A stretch of DNA of 64,000 nt from assembly GCA_014305025.1 (NCBI GenBank), contig JACRTY010000049.1:62001-126000 (forward strand), written 5' to 3'. Positions 41,951-51,595 of the stretch are shown piece by piece. The position numbers and the translations under genes are program-made. Source of the stretch: Candidatus Nyctobacter psychrophilus. Its GTDB lineage: Bacteria > Vulcanimicrobiota > Vulcanimicrobiia > Vulcanimicrobiales > Vulcanimicrobiaceae. The notes under the pieces are model-generated. The model did no database searches, was not told the DNA's origin, and worked only from the letters and a program-made list of their open reading frames with translations. Position 1 is the stretch's first letter; every line of letters starts with the position of its first letter.

Positions 41951-42727
41951 GTGCACAGCCGTTGGGTCACCGTCGACGGGACGCCGGTTCACGTGCGTGC
42001 ATGGGGCGACGGATCACGGCCTGCCATTGTGTTCGTGCACGGTCTGGTCGTAGCGTCGGACGCCATCGTTCCGACCGCCGAACGCCTCGCGCCCTGGTTC
42101 GACGTCTACGCACCCGATTTGCCGGGCTTTGGCCGCAGCGCGGCGACGGAGACGCTCTCGATCGCGCAACTTGCGCGGGCCGTCCAAGGCTGCATCGAAT
42201 CCTTAAAACTCGAGCGTGTGACCGTGGTCGGACATTCCTTCGGCTGCCAAGTCGTCGCGCATTTCATGCGCGACCGTCCCGCGCGGGTCGCCGCGGTCGT
42301 TCTTCAGGCGCCGAGCGTCGATGCCGCGGCCCGCACACTGCACCAACAGATTCGGCGCATTCGCGTCAACAGCGCGCGAGAGCGAGCGACGGCGCTGGAA
42401 GCGATCTCGCGCCGCGATTACCGCCGCGCCGGTTTCGCGCGCTGTTGGGGAACGCTGCGGCAATCGCTCGAAGACGCGATCGAAGACAATGTCGCGACGA
42501 TCGACGCGCCGGCCCTGGTGGTCTGCGGTGGGCGCGATCCGGTCGTGCCGGCTCGCTGGGCGCGGCGCCTCGTCGATCTGTTGCCGCAAGGCGAACTGCT
42601 GGTGATCCCCGACGCAACGCACAGCGTGCCGTTTACGCAGCCCGAAGCCTTTGCGGCCGCCATCTCCGGCTTCATTGCTTCGCATTGTGGGAACCGGGCA
42701 CGCTCGGCACTCTCGCGCAGCGCTTAA
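41951..42727 (+). CDS. Alpha/beta-fold hydrolase
   Basis: A 258-residue alpha/beta hydrolase: PAIVFVHGLVVASDAIVPTA (oxyanion HG), DLPGFGRS, the nucleophile elbow VVGHSFGCQV (Ser), Asp in VCGGRDPVVP and His in DATHSVPFTQ. No signal peptide. The substrate is unknown; similar proteins are esterases or C-C hydrolases. It is 4 bases after the glycosyltransferase and probably cotranscribed. Bases 42728-42884 hold no gene I can support. Confidence 0.9.
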   Translation: MHSRWVTVDGTPVHVRAWGDGSRPAIVFVHGLVVASDAIVPTAERLAPWFDVYAPDLPGFGRSAATETLSIAQLARAVQGCIESLKLERVTVVGHSFGCQVVAHFMRDRPARVAAVVLQAPSVDAAARTLHQQIRRIRVNSARERATALEAISRRDYRRAGFARCWGTLRQSLEDAIEDNVATIDAPALVVCGGRDPVVPARWARRLVDLLPQGELLVIPDATHSVPFTQPEAFAAAISGFIASHCGNRARSALSRSA

Positions 42728-42884
42728 GGCGCGACGCTTTTCCCGATCGCGAGCGTCAGCAGATCGTACGCCACGATGACGATCGGTTTTTACGATCGAA
42801 CGCACGATGGTCGCCGGCGTCACGCTGGGCAACCAGTACGAACCACGACATCCAGACGGCAACCCGTCATCGAGGCACAGAAAG

Positions 42885-43433
42885 ATGGATCAAATCGTCA
42901 GCCATGTCGGCAGCCTTGGCTGGGTGGCGCTCAAGGCGCTGCTCCTCTTCCTGACGGCGGTGGCCGGATTTCGTTTGGCCGAACGGCGCACGGTGGCGCA
43001 GATGGGAGCCTTCGATTTTGTCGCCGCCGTCGCCGTCGGGGCCGTCGTCGGCCGCGTACCGAACTCCACGACGACGAGTTTTTTGCAAGGCGCGGTCACG
43101 CTCATCGCAATTTTAGCAGCGCACGCGCTGCTGACACGCTTGCGGTATCATGGCACCATCGCGGCCTTGGTCGATCATCCGCCGCGGCTGCTGGTGGTGC
43201 ACGGCCGAGTCAAAGAATCGCAGATGCGCCGCTCGGGGCTCACGCGAGGCGACTTGTTCGCCTTGTTGCGAGGGCATGATGTACACGCGCTTGCCGACGT
43301 GCGCTATGCGATCTTCGAACATCGCGGGACGCTTTCCGTGGTGCGAGAACGCGGGCAACGCGATCCCGATGGAGAGATCCTCGAGATCGTGCACCACCAT
43401 GGCGATGCGCCGTTACCGCGTGAAGAAACGTAA
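42885..43433 (+). CDS. DUF421 (YetF-type) membrane protein
   Basis: A 182-residue protein from ATG 42885. Three N-terminal membrane helices (ALKALLLFLTAVAGFRLAERRT, FDFVAAVAVGAVVGRV, AVTLIAILAAHALL) carry the conserved R-x-A-E-R-R-T and FDF motifs. A cytosolic DUF421 domain follows (HPPRLLVVHGRVKESQMRRSGLTRGDL; ADVRYAIFEHRGTLSVVR). The family is widespread, often around 150-230 residues, of unknown function. It ends five bases before the convergent MFS gene. Confidence 0.88.
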   Translation: MDQIVSHVGSLGWVALKALLLFLTAVAGFRLAERRTVAQMGAFDFVAAVAVGAVVGRVPNSTTTSFLQGAVTLIAILAAHALLTRLRYHGTIAALVDHPPRLLVVHGRVKESQMRRSGLTRGDLFALLRGHDVHALADVRYAIFEHRGTLSVVRERGQRDPDGEILEIVHHHGDAPLPREET

Positions 43434-43437
43434 AAGT

Positions 43438-44652
43438 TCAGCCGAAGTCGCTCCCGCGGCGTTCGGGGCCAAGTGCGGCGATCAACGCGACGGCGCCAAA
43501 GACGATGAGCATGATGATGGACAGCGCTTTTGCGTAGTCTGCGCCACCGTGATCGCGTAACGGAAACGTTCCCTTGGCGAAGGCGGCTTCCAATTGCGCC
43601 GCTCCGGCGGAGAGCAGATTGCCGAGCTGGTACGTCAGTCCCGGGAACGTGCCACGCACGTCTGCGGGGGACAGTTCGTTGAGGTGAACCGGGACCACTC
43701 CCCACGCACCCTGCACGAAGAACTGCAACACGAACGCACCCAGTGCAAGCAGCGCTACGGATGGTGCGAACATCCATAGCGGGATCGTGAGGATTCCGAG
43801 GCAGGCAGCCGCGACGATGGTACGGCGGCGTCCGAAGCGCTGCGAGAGGCCGCCGAACAACGTTCCACCGGCGATCGCGCCGATGTTGGCAACGATCGCG
43901 AGCACGGAGGTCAGGCCGACGGCAAGCCCGCGCTGTTCGCGCAAGAACGTCGGATAGAGATCCTGAGAGCCGTGCGACATGAAGTTAAATGCCGTCATCA
44001 GGACGATCGCGTAGACATAGAGTCCGGGCCGTCGCACGATGGAGCGCCGCAAGCCGGGTCCCTCACCGCCGTTGCGCGCTCTCTGCGCGCGCCAGGCGGT
44101 CGATTCCGGGACAGCCGCGCGGATGTAGACGACGAGCAGCGCCGGCGCGGCCCCGACGAAGAACATGGCTCGCCAGCCGAAGTGCGGGAAGACGGCATAG
44201 AAGGCAATCGCCGCGAGCAGGAAACCGCACGCATAGCCTTGCTGCAGCACGCCCGAAAAAAAGCCCCGGCGCTCGGCCGGCAGCGACTCGAGCGCCAGCG
44301 CTGCGCCGACGCCCCACTCGCCGCCCATCGCGATGCCGTACAGCGCTCGCAGGACGAGAAAGACGAAAAACGACGGCGCAAAGCCGGTTGCGAGTTCGAG
44401 CGCCGAATACAGCAGGATGTTCACCATCAGCGGTCCGCGGCGTCCGAACCGATCGGCGCAGACGCCGAAGATGAGTGCGCCGAGCGGCCGGAACATCAAC
44501 GTCAGCGTGATCGCGCCCAAGACCGCCACGATCCCTTGGTGAAACGTGGCGGAAATGTCTTTGATGACGAAGGTGACGAGAAAGAAGTCGAACGCATCGA
44601 GCGTCCAGCCCAAGAACGCGGCGATGAACGTGCGCCGCTGGACGGCGGTCAT
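43438..44652 (-). CDS. MFS transporter (metabolite:H+ symporter type)
   Basis: A 404-residue major-facilitator protein with 12 predicted helices. Family motifs: [16 protein letters not shown] in helix 1, [21 protein letters not shown] (the loop 2-3 G-x-x-x-D-R-x-G-R-R signature), [20 protein letters not shown] and [13 protein letters not shown] in the second half. The D-x-F-D motif of helix 1 and GGEWG are typical of carboxylate and sialate symporters. ATG 44652 is used; longer upstream reading overlaps pdxH. The substrate is not determinable. Confidence 0.9.
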   Translation of the reverse strand: MTAVQRRTFIAAFLGWTLDAFDFFLVTFVIKDISATFHQGIVAVLGAITLTLMFRPLGALIFGVCADRFGRRGPLMVNILLYSALELATGFAPSFFVFLVLRALYGIAMGGEWGVGAALALESLPAERRGFFSGVLQQGYACGFLLAAIAFYAVFPHFGWRAMFFVGAAPALLVVYIRAAVPESTAWRAQRARNGGEGPGLRRSIVRRPGLYVYAIVLMTAFNFMSHGSQDLYPTFLREQRGLAVGLTSVLAIVANIGAIAGGTLFGGLSQRFGRRRTIVAAACLGILTIPLWMFAPSVALLALGAFVLQFFVQGAWGVVPVHLNELSPADVRGTFPGLTYQLGNLLSAGAAQLEAAFAKGTFPLRDHGGADYAKALSIIMLIVFGAVALIAALGPERRGSDFG

Positions 44653-44724
44653 GCAAAGACCGTACCGTTTTGCGGGGCGCATTTCCCGCGGGCACGACGC
44701 GACGCCGCCGAGGACCCGGACGTC

Positions 44725-45372
44725 GTGAGCCCGGACGACCGCATTCGCGCCGCACGGATCACGTATCAAAAGGGGGCTCTCACGGAAGCTGACGTCGCGC
44801 CCGACCCGCTGGCGCAATTTCACGTCTGGCTTGAAGAAGCGCTTGCAGACCCGGACCTCCGCGAACCGTACGCGATGACCCTTGCAACGGTCGGGGACGA
44901 AGCACAACCTGCGGCGCGCATCGTCCTGCTGCGTGGCTACGATCAGCGCGGCTTCGTCTTCTTTACGAACTACGACAGCCGCAAGGGCCGGGAACTAGCC
45001 GGCCATCCACGCGCGGCGCTGTTGTTTTACTGGCCATCGCTCGAGCGGCAAATTCGGATCGACGGCTCGGTCGAGCGCCTTCCGGCGTTTGAATCGGACG
45101 CGTACTTCGCGCTACGGCCGCGCGGTCATCGCGTGAACGCATGGGCCTCAAAGCAGAGCAGCGTCGTCCCAGATCGTGCCTTCCTGGAAGCGCAGATGGC
45201 GCAAGAAGACAGACGTTTCCGGGACGTCGACGTGCCACGGCCGCCGTACTGGGGCGGCTACCGCGTCGAACCGCATGCCTTCGAGTTTTGGCAGGGAAGG
45301 CCGAACCGGCTACATGACCGCATCGCATACGTCCACGACGGCGCTTGGCACGTGAAGCGCCTATCGCCATGA
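44725..45372 (+). CDS. pdxH: Pyridoxamine 5'-phosphate oxidase
   Basis: A 215-residue FMN enzyme completing pyridoxal 5'-phosphate synthesis or salvage. The signatures are [19 protein letters not shown] with the SRKG FMN loop, [27 protein letters not shown] and the C-terminal [20 protein letters not shown] and LHDRI tail. GTG 44725 gives the normal length (about 210-220). It is divergent from the MFS gene and convergent with the topoisomerase gene. Confidence 0.96.
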   Translation: MSPDDRIRAARITYQKGALTEADVAPDPLAQFHVWLEEALADPDLREPYAMTLATVGDEAQPAARIVLLRGYDQRGFVFFTNYDSRKGRELAGHPRAALLFYWPSLERQIRIDGSVERLPAFESDAYFALRPRGHRVNAWASKQSSVVPDRAFLEAQMAQEDRRFRDVDVPRPPYWGGYRVEPHAFEFWQGRPNRLHDRIAYVHDGAWHVKRLSP

Positions 45373-45391
45373 AGTCCGAACGTTGTGGGCT

Positions 45392-46555
45392 TTACGCCGC
45401 CTGCCGGGTCCGCCGACGTTTTGTTTGCGCCGCTTTCAAGGAGCGTTCGAGCCGCGCTAAGCGCTGGCGCTCGATGTCGCGTTCTCCGAGTTCGGTCAGA
45501 AACTTCAGGACGCGGCGCTCGTCGTCATCGAGCCCCCGCGCTTCGCCGGCAGCGCGGACCGGGGACAAATCCAGCTTGAGTTCGTCGAGGTAGGTTTCAA
45601 TGACGGCGGGATGCACGTAACTCTTGCGACAGACCGTCGGCGTATTGCCCAGCCGTTTGGCGGTGACCGTCACCGCAGCCGTGACGTTGTGTTTGGCGTC
45701 GGCTACCGAACCGGCGACCCCCGCTTTTTCAAGTTCCGTCGCACAGATGACGCTGGCGGCGAACGTGCGGAAATCCTTCGCCGAGAAGTCGCTGCCCATC
45801 GTGTCGCGGAGGTAGTCGTTGACGTCGTCCGATTGTACGGGGTGGACGTGACCCTCATCGTCGAGAAAGGAGAACAACAGCTCTCCCGGTAGGTGCCGGC
45901 AGCGCGCGATCGTTTTGGCGAGCCGCTTATCGTCGATCGTGATCGCGTGCTCCACGCCGCTCTTGCCGCGGAATCTCAGGCGGATGCGCTTCTCGCCGAT
46001 CACGCGCACGTGCCTGGGCCGTAAGGTCGTGAGCCCGTACGAACCGTTGTCGCGTGCGTATGTCTCGTTGCCGACTCGAATCAGCGTATCGTCGAGCATC
46101 CGCACGACCGTCGCAATGACCTTTTCACGCGACATGCATTCCCGCTTGAGGTCTTTTTCGACGCGCGCGCGTAATGTGGGCAGCGCCTCTCCAAAAGCGA
46201 TCGTGGAAACGTACTTGTTCTCGTCGCGCACTTCACGCCAGCGCTTGTGATAGCGATACTGCTTACGGCCCTTTGCGTCTCGCGCCGTTGCTTGCAGGTG
46301 GCCGTTGGGCAGCGGACAGATCCATACGTGCTCGTACGCCGGCGGAACGCCGATCGACTTGATGCGGCGCAGTCCATCGTCGTCGGTGATGCGTTTGCCG
46401 TCGGGTGAGAAAAACGCGAAGCCGGAGCGGACCTTCTTTCGCGTGATGCCCGGCATCGTGTCGTCGACGTAGCGCAGTCCGGCGGAGCGGGCGTGCTCGA
46501 CTTCGGGAATTGTCGCGCTCACGCCCGCTACGTACCCGCGCGGCTGTCGGGTCAT
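45392..46555 (-). CDS. DNA topoisomerase IB (bacterial/poxvirus type)
   Basis: A 387-residue type IB enzyme: an N-terminal domain (GLRYVDDTMPGITRKKVRSGF), the QYRYHKRWREVRDENKY segment with active-site Arg and Lys, YGLTTLRPRHV, a second half with SAKDFRTFAASV, and the nucleophile Tyr in PTVCRKSYVHPAVIE. It relaxes supercoils via a 3'-phosphotyrosyl link. ATG 46555 is used; GTG 46522 is an alternative. Bacterial relatives are about 330-390 residues. The C-terminus is Lys/Arg-rich. Divergent from carB with 40 bases between starts. Confidence 0.94.
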   Translation of the reverse strand: MTRQPRGYVAGVSATIPEVEHARSAGLRYVDDTMPGITRKKVRSGFAFFSPDGKRITDDDGLRRIKSIGVPPAYEHVWICPLPNGHLQATARDAKGRKQYRYHKRWREVRDENKYVSTIAFGEALPTLRARVEKDLKRECMSREKVIATVVRMLDDTLIRVGNETYARDNGSYGLTTLRPRHVRVIGEKRIRLRFRGKSGVEHAITIDDKRLAKTIARCRHLPGELLFSFLDDEGHVHPVQSDDVNDYLRDTMGSDFSAKDFRTFAASVICATELEKAGVAGSVADAKHNVTAAVTVTAKRLGNTPTVCRKSYVHPAVIETYLDELKLDLSPVRAAGEARGLDDDERRVLKFLTELGERDIERQRLARLERSLKAAQTKRRRTRQAA

Positions 46556-46595
46556 ACTCGAAAACAGGCATCCGGTTTGACATCCTGGTAACGGG

Positions 46596-49500
46596 GTGGT
46601 CGTGCCCCGCCGTAACGTCCTTGTGATCGGTTCGGGCCCGATCGTCATCGGGCAGGCGGCGGAGTTCGATTACGCCGGGGTTCAGGCGTGCCGAGCCCTG
46701 CGTGAGGAAGGGCACCGAGTCGTGCTCGTCAACTCGAATCCGGCGACGATCATGACGGACCCCCAGATCGCCGATGCCGTCTACCTCGAGCCCTTGACGG
46801 TGGCATCGCTCGAAGCCATCATCGAGCGGGAACGCCCCGACGCACTGCTGCCGACGCTCGGCGGACAGACGGGCCTCAACCTTGCCGTAGAACTTGCCGA
46901 AAGCGGCGTCATCGAGCGCTACGGCCTCGAGTTGCTCGGCACGCCGGTCGAGACGATTCGTCTCGCCGAAGATCGCGCGCGTTTCAAAGAAGCGATGCTG
47001 GCGATCGGGGAGCCCGTGCCGCCGAGCGCGATCGTCACCGACATCAGAGCGGCCGTCGCGTTTGCCGGTGAGGCAGGCTACCCGCTCATCGTTCGCCCCG
47101 CGTACACGCTGGGGGGGACCGGCGGCGGCGTCGTGCGCGACGAAACGGAATTGCGCGAAACGCTCGCCGTCGGCCTCGAAGCATCGCTCATCCATCAAGC
47201 GCTCGTGGAAACCAGTCTGTTGGGCTGGAAAGAAATCGAGTACGAAGTCCTACGCGACGGCGCGAATAACTGCATCGTCGTCTGCAACATGGAAAACGTC
47301 GATGCGGTCGGCGTGCATACCGGTGACTCGATCGTCGTTGCGCCGTCGCAGACGCTCAGCGACGTGGAATACCAAATGTTGCGCACGGCAAGCATCAACG
47401 TCATTCGGGCGCTTGCCGTGCAAGGCGGCTGTAACATCCAATTCGCGCTGCATCCCGAGCGCAGCGAATACAACATCATCGAGGTCAACCCGCGCGTCTC
47501 GCGCAGTTCGGCGCTGGCATCCAAAGCCACGGGTTATCCGATCGCCAAGATCGCAACGAAGATCGCGCTCGGAATGACGCTTGACGAAATCGAGAATCCG
47601 GTAACCGGGGTCACCAAGGCCGCGTATGAGCCGACGCTCGACTACGTCGTCGTCAAAATCCCGCGCTGGCCGTTCGACAAATTTCCGCGCGCCGACACGC
47701 GCCTAGGCACCCAGATGAAGTCGACCGGCGAAGCGATGGGCATCGGACGCACGTTTGGCGCGGCGTTGATGAAAGCCGTCCGCGGCCTCGACCTTGGGCG
47801 CGAAACGTTGACCGGTGCGCTCGAACGCTGGAGCGACGACGATCTCGAAAACGCACTGGTTGCGCCGACGCACGAGCGCCTCTTCGCGGTTGCAGAAACG
47901 CTGCGCCGCGAGGGCGACATCGCCCGGCTGGCGGGTTTGACGTCGATCGATCCGTTCTGGCTTTGGGAGTTGCGCGAACTCGTCGATCTCGAGGGGCGCT
48001 TGCGAGCCGATGCCGCACCGGTCGACGTGCGCCTGGCGCTCGAAGCGGGCTACTCGCGGGCCGCGCTCGCGCAACTATCCGGGCGCGATGCCGCGCCGGC
48101 CGGCAACAATGTCGTCGGGCTTCGGTCGCAAAGCGACGGCGCCGCATTTCGCATGGTGGACACCGCCGCCGCCGAATTTCCAGCGCGCTCGCCCTACTAT
48201 TACCTCTCGCGTTTCGAACGCGATGAGATGCGGGCACCGAAACGGGAAGCGATCGTCGTCGTCGGCAGCGGTCCCATTCGCATCGGACAGGGCATCGAGT
48301 TCGATTACAGTTGCGTGCATGCCGCGTGGGCATTGCGCGACGCGGGGCGGGCCGCCGTGGTCGTCAACAACAACCCCGAAACGGTGTCGACCGATTTCGA
48401 TATTTCGGACGTTCTCGTGTTTGAACCGCCCGGCGCCGACGAAGTGGAGGCGGCGTACGAAGCGACGCACGCCGTCGGCGTGATGCTGGCCTTCGGGGGC
48501 CAGACCGCAATCAATCTTGCCGGTTCGCTGGCCGAGCGCGGCGTTGCAATCGTCGGCAGTGATCGGCAGAGCGTCGACATGGCGGAAGATCGCGAGAAAT
48601 TCGAAGCCGCGCTGCAGCGTTTGGGGATGGCGCGCCCGCAAGGTCGTGCGGCGGCATCGTTCCGCCAAGCGCGTGCAATTGCGCGCGAACTGGGATTTCC
48701 GGTGCTCGTGCGCCCGTCGTACGTGCTCGGCGGCCGCGGCATGGAGATCGTCTACAACGAAGGGCAACTCGCCGGCTACGTCGAGACGGCGCCGCCCATC
48801 ACGCCGGGCGCACCGCTCCTGGTCGACAAGTATTTGCGCGGGCTCGAAGTGGAAGTCGATGCCGTCTACGACGGTACGGACGTGCTCGTACCGGGTATCT
48901 TCGAGCATATCGAACGAGCCGGGATTCATTCCGGCGATTCGATTTCGGTGTACCCGCCCCAGACCGTCGACCCTACGATGCAGGCGCGCATCCTCGACGT
49001 CACGCGCGCAATCGCTCATGAACTCGGCGCACGCGGACTACTGAACATTCAGTTCGTCATCCATCGGGGCGAGCTGTACATCATCGAAGCCAATCCACGT
49101 GCAAGCCGCACGGTGCCGATCATCTCGAAGGCGACCGGCGTCAACCTCGTTGCCGCGGCGACGCGCGTCGCGCTCGGTGAAAAACTGGCCGACCTGCCGT
49201 ACGGGACCGGGCTCCTTGCGGACGCGCCGTTCGTCGTCGTCAAAGTGCCGGTTTTTTCGTTCGCCAAGATGCGCGGTGTCGAGACGATCCTCGGTCCGGA
49301 AATGAAGTCGACCGGCGAAGTTCTGGGCATCGACGGCACGTTCGCGGGCGCGCTGCGCAAAGGGTTTATTGCGGCCGGGGTGCGTCTGCCGTCTGCTTCC
49401 GCCAACGGCGCGGCCGGGCGCGTCTTGGTGACGATTTCGGATGGCGACAAAGCCGAGGCTGTGCCCGTCATCCGCCGCTATGCGGACCTCGGCTACGCGC

Positions 49501-49814
49501 TCGTAGCGACCCACGGCACGCACCGGCTGCTCATCGGCAACGGCATTGCGGCGCAGCGCATCAACAAGATCGCCGAAGGGTCACCTCACGTACTGGATGC
49601 CATCGTCGCGCGTTCCGTCGCCCTCGTCATCAACGCGGCAGGTCCGCACGAACAAAACGACGGCTACCGCATCCGCCGCGCGGCTGTCGAATCGAGCGTT
49701 GCCTGCCTTACGAGTCTCGACACCGCACGCGCCCTCGCCGACGCGCTGGGATCGGAAGCGGGACCGCCGCGGTCCCTGCAAGACTATCGGTCGGCGGCGA
49801 CCGTGCGAGTATAA
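46596..49814 (+). CDS. carB: Carbamoyl-phosphate synthase large subunit
   Basis: A 1072-residue protein of standard length with two homologous ATP-grasp halves. The first begins VLVIGSGPIVIGQAAEFDYAG, the second IVVVGSGPIRIGQGIEFDYS near residue 550. Each has a glycine-rich loop (TLGGTGGGVV in the first, VLGGRGMEIV in the second) and ENP-type metal sites (IEVNPRVSRS, IIEANPRASRT). The end is an MGS-like allosteric domain (about 935-1055, KAEAVPVIRRYADLGYALVATHGTHRLL). It makes carbamoyl phosphate with CarA, which is encoded at 22759. Confidence 0.98.
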   Translation: MVVPRRNVLVIGSGPIVIGQAAEFDYAGVQACRALREEGHRVVLVNSNPATIMTDPQIADAVYLEPLTVASLEAIIERERPDALLPTLGGQTGLNLAVELAESGVIERYGLELLGTPVETIRLAEDRARFKEAMLAIGEPVPPSAIVTDIRAAVAFAGEAGYPLIVRPAYTLGGTGGGVVRDETELRETLAVGLEASLIHQALVETSLLGWKEIEYEVLRDGANNCIVVCNMENVDAVGVHTGDSIVVAPSQTLSDVEYQMLRTASINVIRALAVQGGCNIQFALHPERSEYNIIEVNPRVSRSSALASKATGYPIAKIATKIALGMTLDEIENPVTGVTKAAYEPTLDYVVVKIPRWPFDKFPRADTRLGTQMKSTGEAMGIGRTFGAALMKAVRGLDLGRETLTGALERWSDDDLENALVAPTHERLFAVAETLRREGDIARLAGLTSIDPFWLWELRELVDLEGRLRADAAPVDVRLALEAGYSRAALAQLSGRDAAPAGNNVVGLRSQSDGAAFRMVDTAAAEFPARSPYYYLSRFERDEMRAPKREAIVVVGSGPIRIGQGIEFDYSCVHAAWALRDAGRAAVVVNNNPETVSTDFDISDVLVFEPPGADEVEAAYEATHAVGVMLAFGGQTAINLAGSLAERGVAIVGSDRQSVDMAEDREKFEAALQRLGMARPQGRAAASFRQARAIARELGFPVLVRPSYVLGGRGMEIVYNEGQLAGYVETAPPITPGAPLLVDKYLRGLEVEVDAVYDGTDVLVPGIFEHIERAGIHSGDSISVYPPQTVDPTMQARILDVTRAIAHELGARGLLNIQFVIHRGELYIIEANPRASRTVPIISKATGVNLVAAATRVALGEKLADLPYGTGLLADAPFVVVKVPVFSFAKMRGVETILGPEMKSTGEVLGIDGTFAGALRKGFIAAGVRLPSASANGAAGRVLVTISDGDKAEAVPVIRRYADLGYALVATHGTHRLLIGNGIAAQRINKIAEGSPHVLDAIVARSVALVINAAGPHEQNDGYRIRRAAVESSVACLTSLDTARALADALGSEAGPPRSLQDYRSAATVRV

Positions 49815-49826
49815 GGCGAGCAGTTC

Positions 49827-50210
49827 GTGTTTGAGCATCCTGCTCCAATCCAACCGCTCGTCGCGCTCGGCGTCGTGGCTGCGACCGCCGTTACCGACGC
49901 CGTCTATGTCATGTTCACGGCAGCAGTATCAGGCCGCCAGCGTGTCGCCGCAGCGTCGTGGAGCAGCCTCTGGTACCTGCTCTCATCGTTCGCGGTCATT
50001 TCATACACGCAGAATTGGGTGTACGTGATCTTTTCCGCGCTCGGCTCGTGGATCGGCGCTTTTACCTCGATGTCGTTGCTCCACAAGTCTCCCGCTCGTG
50101 CTACGAGCCCCGCTAAGCCGCCGTTCGACCCTGCGTTTAGAGTTCCTTACGGCTTTGGATTCGCACCATATTCCCGTGACGATCATCCAGGGCGATCACG
50201 ACTATATTGA
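49827..50210 (+). CDS. Small membrane protein, C-terminus probably altered
   Basis: A 127-residue protein with three membrane helices in the first 85 residues (QPLVALGVVAATAVTDAVYV; SSLWYLLSSFAVISYT; WVYVIFSALGSWIGAFTSM), resembling small DUF-type inner-membrane proteins. The last 40 residues (after SLLHK) are Pro/Arg-rich and overlap, in another frame, a hydrolase remnant, so the natural stop may have been lost. Function unknown. Confidence 0.5.
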   Translation: MFEHPAPIQPLVALGVVAATAVTDAVYVMFTAAVSGRQRVAAASWSSLWYLLSSFAVISYTQNWVYVIFSALGSWIGAFTSMSLLHKSPARATSPAKPPFDPAFRVPYGFGFAPYSRDDHPGRSRLY

Positions 50211-50373
50211 CCTGTCTGGTTCTCGCTGGTCGGCCGTGAAGCATCGTACTTCACTTGTGCAAGTGAACGTCGTGCGAAATGCGTGCCATTACATTTGGGT
50301 GGACGATCCCACCGCGTTTTCGAGGGACTTAAACGTGGGTTTGTCCCGCGCGTTCAAAGTATCCGGGCGATGA
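50115..50373 (+). pseudogene. C-terminal remnant of an alpha/beta hydrolase
   Basis: The frame ending at TGA 50371 reads FLTALDSHHIPVTIIQGDHD followed by YIDLSGSRW, VQVNVVRNACHYIWVDDPTAF. These are the acid (Asp in GDHDYID) and His (ACHYIW) regions of alpha/beta hydrolases. The whole N-terminal two thirds, including the nucleophile, is missing; upstream DNA encodes a membrane protein in another frame. Its TGA overlaps the ATG of the following gene (ATGA), a trace of an earlier operon. Confidence 0.6.
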
Positions 50374-51212
50374 GCACCGGATGCAAGCTTACCGTCACAA
50401 TCGCTTGCCTTTTTGTCGTGACGCACGTCGTCACGGGAGGTTCACCTGCGGTTGCACGCGCGGTGGCCGCGTCGTCAGCAGGCGGCTCGACGGAATGGCT
50501 GACGGTCCAGTCCGGGCGGCTGAAAGCGCAGGTCTATGCGAGCCCGCAAGCGAGGACGAGGCCGGTTTTAGTCATCGTGCTCCATGGCGACGCGCCGTTT
50601 AACAAACCTGACTATCAGTACCGCTTCGCGCAGCGTGCTGCCGCGTCGGGAAACGTGCTTGCTGCCGCGATTCTCCGGCCCGGCTACACGGATCCGTCCG
50701 GCGACACTTCCTCGGGAGTGCGTGGGCTGACGACCGGCGACAACTATACGTCGGCTCGCATCGCGATGATCGCGACCGCCATTCGGGAACTTGCTCAGCA
50801 ATATCACGCGCGCGCGACCGTCCTGGTCGGACATTCTGGAGGCGCGGCCATCGCGGCGGACATTCTGGCGCTCCGCCCGCGACTCGCAGGGCGTGCCTTG
50901 TTGGTATCCTGCCCCTGTGACGTCCCGCAGTGGCGGTCGTACATGAAGACGGCATATCCCACGCCGCTTTGGGACAAGCCGGTGCGGAGTCTCTCGCCGC
51001 TCGCGCTTGCATCGCGGGTCCCGGCGAAGGACCGGGTCGTGATGATGGTCGGCACAAAGGATCGTGTCGCGCCCGCCACCTTTACGCAGGCTTATGCCCG
51101 CGCGCTGCTTCGGAGAGGGGTCGACGTGAATGTCGTTCAGTTGCCCGGCAAAGGTCACGAAATTTTGCTCGAGCCTGCAGTGCTGAGCGAGTTGGAGGCG
51201 CTTCTTCGATGA
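50370..51212 (+). CDS. Exported alpha/beta hydrolase
   Basis: A 280-residue protein from ATG 50370 with a signal sequence (KLTVTIACLFVVTHVVTGG). The fold is alpha/beta hydrolase: PVLVIVLHGDAPFNKPDYQY (oxyanion), nucleophile Ser in VLVGHSGGAAIAADI, Asp in VGTKDRVAP and His in LPGKGHEILLEP. Likely a periplasmic esterase or peptidase-like enzyme (inference). It follows a dead hydrolase remnant with an overlapping start. Confidence 0.82.
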   Translation: MSTGCKLTVTIACLFVVTHVVTGGSPAVARAVAASSAGGSTEWLTVQSGRLKAQVYASPQARTRPVLVIVLHGDAPFNKPDYQYRFAQRAAASGNVLAAAILRPGYTDPSGDTSSGVRGLTTGDNYTSARIAMIATAIRELAQQYHARATVLVGHSGGAAIAADILALRPRLAGRALLVSCPCDVPQWRSYMKTAYPTPLWDKPVRSLSPLALASRVPAKDRVVMMVGTKDRVAPATFTQAYARALLRRGVDVNVVQLPGKGHEILLEPAVLSELEALLR

Positions 51213-51306
51213 CATGAGCGCCAGAACTGAGAGCGAGCCGTCCGCCGGGATTCAGGATACGTCAAGCCGTCGTCGTCCGCATGAGGGCTACCAGTAGGCC
51301 CCAGAC

Positions 51307-51322
51307 GACTAGACCACTAGTC
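51307..51322. promoter_or_regulatory. Palindromic operator of the toxin-antitoxin pair
   Basis: GACTAG-ACCA-CTAGTC is a perfect 6-bp-arm inverted repeat 23 bases before the antitoxin ATG. Phd/VapB-type antitoxins bind such palindromes to repress their own operon. A possible -10 hexamer, TACGAT, lies between it and the start codon. Confidence 0.6.
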
Positions 51323-51345
51323 ATTTCTTGGTGTACGATGTAGCC

Positions 51346-51585
51346 ATGAAAACCGTTGCCGTATTCGAAGCGAAGACCCACTTCTCGGCGCTGATCGAAG
51401 AAGCTAGGAACGGCGAAACGATCATGGTCACAAGAAATGGGCGAGCGGTGGCGCAAATCGGCCCCGTCGCTTCCCATGGAGCGAAGACTAGAGCTCAGGA
51501 AGCGATGAAGCGAATCCTTTCGAGTAAGGCGACGCTTGGAGATTCAACGGTTCGCGAATTGATCGAAGGAGGCCGCCGCTATTAA
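51346..51585 (+). CDS. Phd/YefM-type antitoxin
   Basis: A 79-residue protein from ATG 51346: KTVAVFEAKTHFSALIEEAR with GETIMVTRNGRAVAQIGPV is the DNA-binding Phd/YefM fold. The tail (MKRILSSKATLGDSTVRELI) would wrap the toxin. It neutralises the PIN toxin encoded immediately downstream and autoregulates through the palindrome at 51307. Confidence 0.9.
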   Translation: MKTVAVFEAKTHFSALIEEARNGETIMVTRNGRAVAQIGPVASHGAKTRAQEAMKRILSSKATLGDSTVRELIEGGRRY

Positions 51586-51595
51586 GCGCGTAGCC

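Noticed and set aside
43972-44724. Long upstream extension of the pdxH frame
   Set aside because: It is antisense to the MFS transporter and has Arg/Glu-rich filler; the real start is GTG 44725.
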